In this document: one piece after another, positions 50,276 through 58,077 of the stretch
How positions within the stretch are numbered: position 1 is the first letter of the stretch
How the letters are laid out: each line of letters opens with the position of its first letter
DNA from: Paenibacillus lautus NBRC 15380
Lineage (GTDB): Bacteria; Bacillota; Bacilli; Paenibacillales; Paenibacillaceae
DNA length: 64,000 nucleotides
Assembly (NCBI RefSeq): GCF_004000945.1
Contig: NZ_BIMF01000002.1
Span: forward strand, 558,001 to 622,000
Reading direction: 5' to 3'
The notes under the pieces: generated by a model
Database searches by the model: none
Told to the model about the DNA's origin: nothing
Seen by the model: the letters and a program-made list of their open reading frames with translations, nothing else
Program-made: the position numbers and the translations under genes

Positions 50276-50287
50276 TGAATTTTTCAT
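50276..50287 (+). repeat. TGAATTTTTCAT motif, copy 1
   Basis: TGAATTTTTCAT, identical in the copies at 51691 and 56319. Here it lies between the Hsp20-like gene and its terminator. Confidence 0.6.
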
Positions 50288-50328
50288 ATGATGCATTATT
50301 CACTTATAAATACGAATTTTCCGCATTA

Positions 50329-50362
50329 AAATAAGCTGATTTCATGATGAAATCAGCTTATT
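50329..50362. terminator. Perfect bidirectional terminator
   Basis: AATAAGCTGATTTCAT pairs perfectly with ATGAAATCAGCTTATT (34 bases). It lies between the Hsp20-like gene and the converging NAD(P)-binding gene. Confidence 0.92.
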
Positions 50363-50395
50363 CAAGGATCTATGTGAAGGTCGATGCCGGGCCTA

Positions 50396-51031
50396 TTAAG
50401 CCTCGGATACTACCGTATAACGCTCATTGATATGCTTCGGCTGTTCAAGTTCATCCAATACCGCGATCGCGTAATCCGCGTAGCTGACATAGCTTTGGCC
50501 GCTCGAATTGACAATGACATGGTCCTTGCCTTCCTGATAGCTGCCAGTCCGTTGACCTTTCGGATTAAAGAACGCAGCCGGACTAAGATACGTCCATTTC
50601 ACATCGGAAGCCTGCTCCAGGTCTTTCAAGTTCTCACCGGCATGGAATGCCGTCGGATAATATTCCTTAGGAAAATCAGGAGTTTCCATGAGTCGCAAGG
50701 TTTTGGCTTCATCAACAAACAAGCTTCCGGCACCGCCCATCACAAACAGTCTGGTATTCGTGCCTTTCAGAGCTTCTGTCAGTACCCGGCCAACTTCCAC
50801 ATATTGAGTTTCCTGCCCGGGTGCCGCCGCAAAGGCATTCACGACGACATCGAAGCCCTGAAGATCGGCATTCGTCAATTCCAGCACGTTCTTTACCACA
50901 ATGTTAACACTGGAATCGGAGATCTTGGATGCATCACGTACAATAGCCGTTACTTCATGACCGCGTGCTTGTGCTTCCTTGAGAATCAGACTTCCCGCTT
51001 TCCCTGTTGCACCGATAATACCAATCTGCAT
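50396..51031 (-). CDS. NAD(P)-binding protein, NmrA/YwnB-like
   Basis: A 211-residue atypical SDR: MQIGIIGATGKAGSLILKEA at the start (cofactor loop GATGKAG), 'VVNAFAAAPG', VMGGAGSLFVDE and TYLSPAAFFNPKG. The family includes YwnB-like NAD(P)-dependent oxidoreductases of unknown substrate and is often regulated by thiol- or quinone-sensing MarR proteins. ATG at 51031 with AAAGGAGAGA; a frame starting 11 codons earlier overlaps that site. A close copy of the marR palindrome lies 20 bases upstream (51051-51066), so it is probably under direct MarR control. Confidence 0.87.
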   Translation of the reverse strand: MQIGIIGATGKAGSLILKEAQARGHEVTAIVRDASKISDSSVNIVVKNVLELTNADLQGFDVVVNAFAAAPGQETQYVEVGRVLTEALKGTNTRLFVMGGAGSLFVDEAKTLRLMETPDFPKEYYPTAFHAGENLKDLEQASDVKWTYLSPAAFFNPKGQRTGSYQEGKDHVIVNSSGQSYVSYADYAIAVLDELEQPKHINERYTVVSEA

Positions 51032-51050
51032 TGTGAATCTCTCCTTTATC

Positions 51051-51066
51051 AATTGTATATGCAAAT
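51051..51066 (-). promoter_or_regulatory. Second MarR-type palindrome, before the NAD(P)-binding gene
   Basis: AATTGTATATGCAAAT matches the perfect palindrome at 51536-51551 (ATTTGTATATACAAAT) in 14 of 16 positions. It sits 20 bases before the ATG of the target gene. Confidence 0.7.
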
Positions 51067-51085
51067 GAGGGGCGAAAAAGAGGCT

Positions 51086-51520
51086 TTATATTCCCTTTTT
51101 CAATATTTCACTGGATTCATGGAGAAGTTTAGTTAATTGTTCACTATGCTCCTTCCCCAAGAGGGATACATATTGTCCATACAGCTGTTCAAAATATTGG
51201 TTTAGCTCCTGATACAACAGCTTCCCTTCATCCGTTAAGAAAATATGCGTTTCTTTCCATTCGGATTTGCGCTGTACCAACCTCTTCTCCTCCAGCTTAT
51301 CAATGAACCGGGTGCTTGTGGATGGAGCAATCGATAACTTATCGCTTAGCTCCTTCTGTGTAATGCCGGGATATTGATGGATTACCACCAGTACATAGGA
51401 GTACGTTGGCGATAAGCCGGCTTTGGCAAAAGCATCCTCCGCCATCTTGGTCATCGAACGAGCAAAGCGATTCGAAGTAAAAAACAAGCATGAACTTAGT
51501 ATGGAATCATCGATGTTCAT
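51086..51520 (-). CDS. MarR-family transcriptional regulator
   Basis: A 144-residue winged helix-turn-helix protein. LVVIHQYPGITQKELSDKL and 'SIAPSTSTRFIDKLEEKRLV' are the recognition-helix region; the wing is RKSEWKETHIFLT; the helical ends dimerise. C11 near the N-terminus (SSCLFF) is conserved in the redox-sensing MarR subgroup such as OhrR/MgrA. AGAGGTGA precedes the ATG. A perfect 16-base palindrome upstream of it and a copy before the next gene indicate autoregulation and control of that gene, which lies 55 bases after the stop. Confidence 0.9.
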   Translation of the reverse strand: MNIDDSILSSCLFFTSNRFARSMTKMAEDAFAKAGLSPTYSYVLVVIHQYPGITQKELSDKLSIAPSTSTRFIDKLEEKRLVQRKSEWKETHIFLTDEGKLLYQELNQYFEQLYGQYVSLLGKEHSEQLTKLLHESSEILKKGI

Positions 51521-51535
51521 AACCAGTCACCTCTC

Positions 51536-51551
51536 ATTTGTATATACAAAT
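51536..51551 (-). promoter_or_regulatory. MarR operator: perfect 16-bp palindrome
   Basis: ATTTGTATATACAAAT is fully palindromic and lies 16 bases before the marR start codon. Confidence 0.82.
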
Positions 51552-51690
51552 TAACATGTTGCTAATATTTTGTCAACAACTTTCTTTTGGTTAGTTTGTT
51601 GATTCATTTTATCCTTTTCGTCGTAATTAGGTACGGATGCAATCGTATATAGTTTGCTTGTGAGATAGGGAGCGATTTTCTTCATTATTA

Positions 51691-51702
51691 TGAATTTTTC
51701 AT
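51691..51702 (+). repeat. TGAATTTTTCAT motif, copy 2
   Basis: Part of the 17-base TATTATGAATTTTTCAT shared with the copy at 56314-56330. It lies between marR and the MerR-type promoter. Confidence 0.6.
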
Positions 51703-51741
51703 ATAATGAAATACTTACCTTATTTTTAAGATAAAAGACGA

Positions 51742-51773
51742 TTGACCTTGACATTAGTGTCAAGGTCTACACT
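51742..51773 (+). promoter_or_regulatory. MerR-type promoter with long spacer
   Basis: TTGACC (51742-51747) and TACACT (51768-51773) are separated by 20 bases. Inside is an inverted repeat of two perfect ten-base arms, GACCTTGACA-N4-TGTCAAGGTC (51744-51767). The over-long spacer filled by a dyad is the hallmark of MerR-family activation. No merR gene lies in the window. Confidence 0.82.
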
Positions 51774-51807
51774 ATATTCGAAGCCAACACCCAAGGAGGA
51801 AAAAAAG

Positions 51808-52762
51808 ATGGAACCGTCCAAACAAAATCAAGGCCAAATGATCGAACCTAGAGTTCGTGAAACTCAGCACAACACCAACAAGGAGCATGTGACCGTGCTC
51901 GGGCTCGGCCCTATGGGCCAAGCGCTTGCAGGAGCTTTTATCAAGAACGGCTACGCTACAAGTGTGGAACCGGACGGCTGCAAAGGCCGACGCACTTACA
52001 ACACAAGGTGCAGTGCTTGCTCCGACTGTTACGGATGCCGTACTTGCCAGCCGGCTTATTATCATCTGTGTACTCAATTATGATGCAGTCCGCTCCATTC
52101 TCTCTCCTGCGACTAGCGCGTTGAAAGGGAAAACCCTCATTAACCTGACAGCCGACTCCCCTGAACGTGCACGCGACATGGCGGATTGGGCAACCGAGAA
52201 CGGTATTGACTATATAGATGGAGCGATCATGACGCCGATAACGACCATCGGGCAGCCTTCGGCGGTTGTTCTGTACAGCGGGCATGAAGACGCGTATCGC
52301 AGCCATCGAGAAACACTTTCCAGTCTGGGAGGGACCGCTTCGTTCCTAGGGGAGGATTCTGGTCGTGCCGCGGCATATGATGTCGCATTGCTTGATGTGT
52401 TCTGGACAGCCATGAGCGGCTATGTGCACGCTCTGGCTATAGCACGCGCTGAGAATATTCCCGCAAAAGACATCGCCCCCTATGCGCACAATATCATTAA
52501 CATTATGCCGAATATCATGACCTATATCGCACAAGATGTGGATCAAGGCGTATACCCTGGTGAGGGCTCGAGTCTCATCTCCAATATGACAAGTATGGAG
52601 CATATCATCCACGTGGCTGAACAACACGGCATCGATAGCAGTGTCTTAAACGCTGCAAAAGCTATTGCCCAAAGAGCGATCCATGCCGGTCATGGAGGAG
52701 ATGGCTTCGCACGCTTAGTCGAATTCTGCTTAAAATGCGGAACCGACTATTCTGCAGATTAA
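51808..52762 (+). pseudogene. Imine-reductase-like NAD(P)-dependent oxidoreductase, frameshifted
   Basis: The gene starts at ATG 51808 (AAGGAGG upstream) and codes for a Rossmann start VTVLGLGPMGQALAGAF; the reading then continues in the +1 frame as VWNRTAAKADAL and onward to 52762, with the FSARL- and IRED-type C-terminal domain (FWTAMSGYVHALAIARAEN, ...AEQHGIDSSVLNAAKAIAQRA). The two frames join near 51960-51966 at (GT)2; one extra GT would restore GYATSVWNRT, a perfect family sequence. So a GT-repeat contraction (2-bp deletion) or an assembly error explains it. Full-length members of the HIBADH/imine reductase family are about 290 residues. A MerR-type promoter precedes it. Confidence 0.8.
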
Positions 52763-52782
52763 AAGTCTAGATGAAATATAAC

Positions 52783-52841
52783 AACGAATAGGCAAGTCAA
52801 ACAGGTGACGAAAGCGTCCCCTCTTGACTTGCCTATTCGTT
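52783..52841. terminator. Long bidirectional terminator
   Basis: AACGAATAGGCAAGTCAA pairs perfectly (18 bases) with TTGACTTGCCTATTCGTT around a 23-base loop, between convergent genes. Confidence 0.8.
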
Positions 52842-52856
52842 GAGTTCGCTGTCTCC

Positions 52857-53729
52857 TTAACCTTTGACAGCTCCTTCGGTCAAACCTTTCTGAATATACT
52901 TCGAGATAAACAGGTATACAATCAGCACCGGAATAACGGTCAACGATACAGCCGTAGCCATCAAACCAAAGTCTGTTCCGTATTGGGAGCTGATCTCATT
53001 GAGCAATGCAACGATCGGACGGACATTCTCTTTGTTTACAAAGATCAACGCTGAGAACAAGTCATTGTAAGCCCACATAAATACAAATATGCTTGCCGAT
53101 GCAAATACGGGCTGCGAGATCGGCACGAAGATCTTAACAAACATCTGCCATCGGTTGCATCCATCCATGAAAGCCGCTTCTTCAAGTTCCTTCGGTATGG
53201 TGGCCATATAACCGGCAATAACCAAGGTCGCAAACGTCAGATTGCCTGCCGTTTGAGGGAAGATCAAGCCCCAATAGGTATTGACCAGGCTGGTTTTGAT
53301 CAGAAGCTCGTATACCGGAACGACGGTGGCAAACGCCGGGATCAGCAAAGTCGCATACAGAATGGAATAAATGGTGCGCTTACCTCTGAAGTTGAATCTC
53401 GACAACACATAAGCGGCTAATCCCCCAAGCAGTAACACCAAAAATACGGTGCTGAAGGACATCACCAAACTATTGATATAACTTCTTCCGATATTGATGC
53501 GGTCAAAAGCGTTCTGATAGTTAACAAACACCGGTTCCCATGCGATACCAAAGGAATTATTCATCACATCGCGCGAAACCTTAAACGAGTTGTTCACGAT
53601 CCAAAATAATGGATAGATGGTTGTTAAGGACCACGCTGTCAAAATCACGTACATCAACGTGGTGCCTAAACTAAACCGACTTTTCCTAACGCGCTGAGTT
53701 TTGTGTTCAACGACGATGGTTGGCTCCAT
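52857..53729 (-). CDS. CUT1 ABC transporter permease, MalG-like
   Basis: A 290-residue permease with six membrane helices and the EAA loop EEAAFMDGCNRWQMFVKIFVP, plus the C-terminal YIQKGLTEGAVKG of MalG-type CUT1 permeases. It pairs with the adjacent MalF-like permease to make the channel of a di- or oligosaccharide importer. It is the last gene of the operon. GGGGTG precedes the ATG. Confidence 0.93.
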   Translation of the reverse strand: MEPTIVVEHKTQRVRKSRFSLGTTLMYVILTAWSLTTIYPLFWIVNNSFKVSRDVMNNSFGIAWEPVFVNYQNAFDRINIGRSYINSLVMSFSTVFLVLLLGGLAAYVLSRFNFRGKRTIYSILYATLLIPAFATVVPVYELLIKTSLVNTYWGLIFPQTAGNLTFATLVIAGYMATIPKELEEAAFMDGCNRWQMFVKIFVPISQPVFASASIFVFMWAYNDLFSALIFVNKENVRPIVALLNEISSQYGTDFGLMATAVSLTVIPVLIVYLFISKYIQKGLTEGAVKG

Positions 53730-53750
53730 AACAGTACACCCCTATAATGC

Positions 53751-54617
53751 TTAGTATGTAATCTCGTCTCTTTTCAACAAACGGTTGGCAATTAACGCAA
53801 GCAGTACGCCAAAGACCACCATGTATATCGCAACCGCTGATCCGTATCCAAAGTTCTGATCAACCATGGCCTTTTTGTACATGTACGTTCCCAGCACTTC
53901 TGTTCCATTCTGGCCGCTTGTAATGACCCAGATGAATTCGAACACCTTCAACGTACCTGTAATGGCAAGGGTGATAACAACCTTGATATCACTCATGATG
54001 AGCGGAATGGTAAGCATCGTTGTTTTCTTGAGCCCCGTGATTCCTTCCAACTTTGCAGCCTCATAATAATCCGCGGGTATTTTGGACATGGCGGTCAAGA
54101 ACAGAACGAAATAAAAGCCCACATAATGCCATACCGTTGGAATCGATACCGCCTTAAGCGCATTCTTCGCATCCAGCCACAAAATCTTCTCTATGTTGAA
54201 ATTGGCCAGCAAATTGTTCAGCAAACCGAAGTTGTAATTGTAGAACAATACAAATAATAAGGAAATGGCAGTACCGGAGATGACTACCGGGAAGAAAAAG
54301 ACAGTTCGATAAAACCCCTTGAGCTTGGAAATGTTATCTACCAGGACGGCCAACACAAGTGCGATCCCAACCTGAAACACGATAACATAGAGCATGATTT
54401 CCAGTGTGTGCAATGTTGCAGCGCCAAGCAGTTTATCCGTAACAAGTCTCTCATAGTTAGCCCATCCCACAAACTTTTTGTCAAAAAAGCCGCTTGTGCG
54501 ATAAAAGCTGAGATACAAACTCTTGAAGAACGGATAATATAGAAAGATTGTCATGATGGCTGCTGCAGGTAATAAAAACAGCACAATGTACTTGCGATCA
54601 CCCTTCATATTAATCAC
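53751..54617 (-). CDS. CUT1 ABC transporter permease, MalF-like
   Basis: A 288-residue permease: six helices, beginning IVLFLLPAAAIMTIFLYYP, and the EAA loop YEAAKLEGITGLKKTTMLTIP. It is the MalF partner. AAGGGTGA precedes the ATG. A stem-loop lies upstream, between it and the binding-protein gene, so its expression is probably lower than that of the binding protein. Confidence 0.93.
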   Translation of the reverse strand: MINMKGDRKYIVLFLLPAAAIMTIFLYYPFFKSLYLSFYRTSGFFDKKFVGWANYERLVTDKLLGAATLHTLEIMLYVIVFQVGIALVLAVLVDNISKLKGFYRTVFFFPVVISGTAISLLFVLFYNYNFGLLNNLLANFNIEKILWLDAKNALKAVSIPTVWHYVGFYFVLFLTAMSKIPADYYEAAKLEGITGLKKTTMLTIPLIMSDIKVVITLAITGTLKVFEFIWVITSGQNGTEVLGTYMYKKAMVDQNFGYGSAVAIYMVVFGVLLALIANRLLKRDEITY

Positions 54618-54658
54618 CCTTGATGTTTATTTTTCTTCATCATCCATGCCGAAATGAC

Positions 54659-54692
54659 TACGCCGCCCAAATGAAAGCAGAGGGGCGGCGTA
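54659..54692 (-). promoter_or_regulatory. Stem-loop between binding-protein and permease genes
   Basis: TACGCCGCCC and GGGCGGCGTA form a perfect ten-base stem with a 14-base loop, about 35 bases after the binding-protein stop. No T run, so it fits an mRNA-stabilising or attenuating hairpin. Confidence 0.7.
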
Positions 54693-54726
54693 ACGTCACT
54701 TTTATTTCTACCGTTTCTTATGAAAA

Positions 54727-56073
54727 CTATTTTTTGTTGGCATCCTCGGTTTTCTTCGCTTCTTCGATCGCTTGAGTAGGAGTTTTCTTGCCTTCCACTA
54801 CAGGCTGAACGCTAGCACGAAGGTTACCAAACGTTTCTTGTGAAACTTTGCTGTCAACCGGCGCGCTGATGGAAGCTGCTTTGGCTGTCATAGCAAAACC
54901 GTCAAGAGCTACTTGCGGCAATCCAGTCACTTCAACGTCAGCAGCAGGTGTACCGCCGTTAGCTGAAGCGATTTTTTGAATGGAGGCCGGGGAAGTCAGG
55001 TGCTTCAGCAAAGCGATTGCCGCTTCTTTTTTGGCTGCGTCATCATAAGTGGCTTTGGAGAGGTAGAAACCGGAACCGAAACCGCCTACGATATCGTTAC
55101 CGCTGCCAACGCCGCCAGGAACCGTAGGGAATGGCAGAACTGTAGAGTTATCACGAGTATCATCGCTCCAGCCGCCAACTGCCCAAGATCCTTCGATGGT
55201 CATAGCAGCCAGACCTTCACTGTAGTAGTTGCCGGACATGCTCAGGTCGATCGTTGCCGCGTCTTTAGGGAATGCGCCCAGGTCATACAATTCTTTCATC
55301 GCGGCATACGCTTTTTCCCAGTTTGGATCGATGCCGTCAAGCAGACCTTTATTTTGGCCTTCAGGACCTGCCGCAGACAAAATCGTGTGCTCGATCAGGT
55401 AGTGGGATTGGTCAAATGGTACGGACAAAGGAATGATGCCTTTGTCAGATAACGTCTTCACAGCTTTGGTCAATTTCGCCCAGTCTGTTGGAAGCTCCAG
55501 ACCGTTTTCTTCGAAGATTTTTTTGTTAACGAACAAGCCTTCATAGAAACCGGTCAATGGTGCAGCGTAAATGTTACCGTCTTTTTGCTTGGCAAGCTCA
55601 AGCGCATCAGGAATGAAGCCGTTCTTCCACTCAGCGTCAGCGTCGAGAATTTCGTTCAGCGGGACAACCTTACCGGCATTGACGAAACCTTCTGCATCAG
55701 CCCCGATGAAGTAGAACAACAAGTCAGGCTCGTTGCCGCTGTTCATGTCGGTGTTAACTTTCGTTCTGAAACCGTCATCATTTGCTGACATGGTGTCGTT
55801 GTCTATCTTCACGTTCGGATGCTCCTTCGTGAAATCATCCAACGCTGCCTGGAAGGCTTCGCGAGCTGCGTCAGTTCCTCCGAAAGTCGAGAACACGCGG
55901 AGTGAAACCGGAGCGGCTTCATCCTTCTTCTCATCTGCCGGCGGAGTCGTTTCCGTCTTCGTAGTATCTCCTTCAGCAGCAGGAGTGTTGGTGCCACTGC
56001 TGTTACCGCATGCTGCGAGGAACATGGAGAGCAACAACATCACACTCATGAGTAACATGGAAGTCCTTTTCAT
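54727..56073 (-). CDS. CUT1 extracellular solute-binding lipoprotein, MalE-like
   Basis: A 448-residue lipoprotein: MKRTSMLLMSVMLLLSMF, lipobox LAAC, a Thr/Lys/Glu/Pro linker and a MalE-type sugar-binding fold (VSLRVFSTFGGTDAAREAF, 'PDLLFYFIGADAEGFVNAGK', AAMTIEGSWAVGGW). ATG at 56073 follows GGGGGAT; the frame starting 32 codons earlier runs through the promoter and is not used. The ligand is a sugar, unknown which. It is the first gene of a three-gene operon. Confidence 0.93.
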   Translation of the reverse strand: MKRTSMLLMSVMLLLSMFLAACGNSSGTNTPAAEGDTTKTETTPPADEKKDEAAPVSLRVFSTFGGTDAAREAFQAALDDFTKEHPNVKIDNDTMSANDDGFRTKVNTDMNSGNEPDLLFYFIGADAEGFVNAGKVVPLNEILDADAEWKNGFIPDALELAKQKDGNIYAAPLTGFYEGLFVNKKIFEENGLELPTDWAKLTKAVKTLSDKGIIPLSVPFDQSHYLIEHTILSAAGPEGQNKGLLDGIDPNWEKAYAAMKELYDLGAFPKDAATIDLSMSGNYYSEGLAAMTIEGSWAVGGWSDDTRDNSTVLPFPTVPGGVGSGNDIVGGFGSGFYLSKATYDDAAKKEAAIALLKHLTSPASIQKIASANGGTPAADVEVTGLPQVALDGFAMTAKAASISAPVDSKVSQETFGNLRASVQPVVEGKKTPTQAIEEAKKTEDANKK

Positions 56074-56131
56074 TTCTAATCCCCCTAAGTATTTTTTCAG
56101 AACCTTATGTAAATACTTGCTGTCTACCAGA

Positions 56132-56159
56132 ATTTTATTCCAAGCCCTACTGGTTTCAA
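56132..56159 (-). promoter_or_regulatory. Sigma-A promoter of the MalEFG-like operon
   Basis: Minus strand TTGAAA (56154-56159), 16-base spacer, TAAAAT (56132-56137), about 55 bases before the ATG. Confidence 0.65.
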
Positions 56160-56385
56160 AGGGGGACATTCATCTTTGGCAGGGGGAAATTTTTCCATAT
56201 TGATTTTTATCCGCCTCATAGCTCCCTTTTTAAAGTAGGAGAATGCGCTAGGTAACGGAGAAGTTAGGCTACAACTTAGAGAGGTTAGATAAGGATTGGT
56301 GATAGATTTTTTCTATTATGAATTTTTCATGTATTGAAATATTGTGATCTTATGACTTCCATACTGACTTCTTTCAAAGCACAGC
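56160..56385. other. Gene-free stretch with motif copy 3
   Basis: No gene is supported. It contains the third copy of TGAATTTTTCAT (56319-56330, within TATTATGAATTTTTCAT) and pieces that may be operator sites for the importer; no clear catabolite-response element. Confidence 0.5.
56319..56330 (+). repeat. TGAATTTTTCAT motif, copy 3
   Basis: Identical 12 bases to the copies at 50276 and 51691, and 17 identical bases with the latter (56314-56330). Confidence 0.6.
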
Positions 56386-56418
56386 AAAAAAAGACCAACC
56401 CCTTCTAAACGGTTGGCC
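56386..56418 (-). terminator. Terminator of the YesMN operon
   Basis: GGCCAACC pairs with GGTTGGTC around a ten-base loop, followed by seven T residues on the minus strand. Confidence 0.88.
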
Positions 56419-56475
56419 CTATCCCTGAATCCCTTCATATTCATTCATCTATTCTCGTATGAGCGAATCTAATCT

Positions 56476-58077
56476 CTAACTCTGCTTAATCTCACTCGGC
56501 AGAACCCCCCAATACTTCTGAAATACCTTCGAAAAGAAACCGCTATTGATGTACCCAACTTGTCTCGCAGCCTGCCCAACCTGTCCTCCCTCCTGGATGA
56601 ACTGCTTGGCCAGCGTCATCTTGCGTTTAAGCACATATTGGGAGAACGACTCACCAACTTCATGCTTGAATAGTCGGCTTAAATAGGACTTGTTTACATA
56701 TAACCGATCCGCGATCAAATTCAGGCTTATATCCTGACCGATTTCCTCGTCAACAAGGACAAGCAGACGCTGAATCAATTTATGTCCGCTTGGCTGAGGG
56801 CGCTTTTGCGAATGGGTCGTAATCTTACGTACGATCCGGTGCAGGGTTTGCTGAATTTGTTCCCTTGAATGAAGGTTCAGCACACTGTAAAAATAAACGG
56901 CATCCTCCCCCACCATCTGGCGCAGGTTCCACTGTTGTTCGCGAATGACGCGAAGCAAACCATGCATGAGATAAAGCAGCTTCTCCTGTACCTCCTCTAC
57001 CGCAGAAGCATGCCCGAACACCTTCTCCAACAATCGATCAAGCGCCGCTTCCGCTATTTGAATATCTCCAAGCTCGATTCCTGTTTCAAGTGCTCTTTCA
57101 TCAGAGGCAATCGTTAAATTCGCCGAACCATCTTCCCCGAGTTCATCCGCATAAGGGATCGCAAGGTCATGTCCATATACGACTCTTTTCCGAAGTGCAT
57201 TCTGCGCCTGGGCATATAACATGGGCAGATGCTGCAGTCCAGTCGCGATACTGCTGATTCCCGCACTAGCTGTCACTTTCAGACACTCTTTTAACGTGGA
57301 CAACACTTTGGTTGTGGTAAAGCTGACACGAAGCTGGAATTCACCTGGGACCTCCTCCGGTCTGCTATGAAAAATAATGACCGTAGAGCCCTTCGCATCC
57401 TGAAACAATTCGGAATCCATGCCTGATATCACGTCAAACGCAATGCTTCGCAGTGAAAATTGAAGCAGCGGCGTGTCCTCTGCCCGAAATCTCCCCCCGT
57501 CAATCAATGGATCCGGCTCCAAGACAACAACGGATAATCGTCGTTCCGCTTCAAACGGGATCAACAATTCCTTGCTTCGGCTTTCATATTCCCAATCGGC
57601 AAAGGCACCGGAAATGCAATTATTATAAAAAGTTTCCTGCAGTCTCGGCAGATGATTCCTCCATTTCGAGAACAGCATCTCATAGTTATGCCGCTTCTCC
57701 AATTCGCTTTTCAGGATAGCTGCCGCCTCCAGAACGGCCTGCAGGATCTCCTCATTGCTTGCAGGCTTAATCAGATATTTGAGTACGCCGGACTCCATGG
57801 CAGAACGTGCATATTCAAAATGTTCATAACCGCTGAGGATGATCATTTTCACCATTTCGTTGGACTCGTGAATCCGCTTCGCCAATGTGAGTCCATCCAT
57901 TTCCGGCATCCGAATGTCCAGCACAATGATATCCGGGCGGGTCCGTTCCATCATTTGAAGCGCTTCACTCCCATTCTCCGCAAGAGCAACCACGTCGATG
58001 CCGTTCTCTTCCCAGGGGATGGTTCCCGCCATTCTTGCCCGGATACCGATCTCATCTTCCACGATCATTAAATTCAT
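56476..58077 (-). CDS. YesN-type response regulator with AraC output
   Basis: A 533-residue regulator: receiver domain (residues 1-120, D54 in IIVLDIRMPEMDG, acidic pair E7-D8), a long middle region (about 150-400) of the YesN type, and two AraC helix-turn-helix units at the end (ISLNLIADRLYVNKSYLSRLF and 'VGQAARQVGYINSGFFSKVF'). Such regulators activate CUT1 sugar importer operons in response to the cognate YesM kinase. The start ATG overlaps the kinase stop by four bases (ATGA), so the two are translationally coupled; GGAGGGGG precedes it, which is why the 12-codon-longer frame is not used. Confidence 0.93.
   Translation of the reverse strand: MNLMIVEDEIGIRARMAGTIPWEENGIDVVALAENGSEALQMMERTRPDIIVLDIRMPEMDGLTLAKRIHESNEMVKMIILSGYEHFEYARSAMESGVLKYLIKPASNEEILQAVLEAAAILKSELEKRHNYEMLFSKWRNHLPRLQETFYNNCISGAFADWEYESRSKELLIPFEAERRLSVVVLEPDPLIDGGRFRAEDTPLLQFSLRSIAFDVISGMDSELFQDAKGSTVIIFHSRPEEVPGEFQLRVSFTTTKVLSTLKECLKVTASAGISSIATGLQHLPMLYAQAQNALRKRVVYGHDLAIPYADELGEDGSANLTIASDERALETGIELGDIQIAEAALDRLLEKVFGHASAVEEVQEKLLYLMHGLLRVIREQQWNLRQMVGEDAVYFYSVLNLHSREQIQQTLHRIVRKITTHSQKRPQPSGHKLIQRLLVLVDEEIGQDISLNLIADRLYVNKSYLSRLFKHEVGESFSQYVLKRKMTLAKQFIQEGGQVGQAARQVGYINSGFFSKVFQKYWGVLPSEIKQS

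Noticed and set aside
56074..56169. Longer N-terminus of the MalE-like lipoprotein
   Set aside because: The extra 32 codons cover the -35/-10 promoter and would hide the signal peptide and lipobox.
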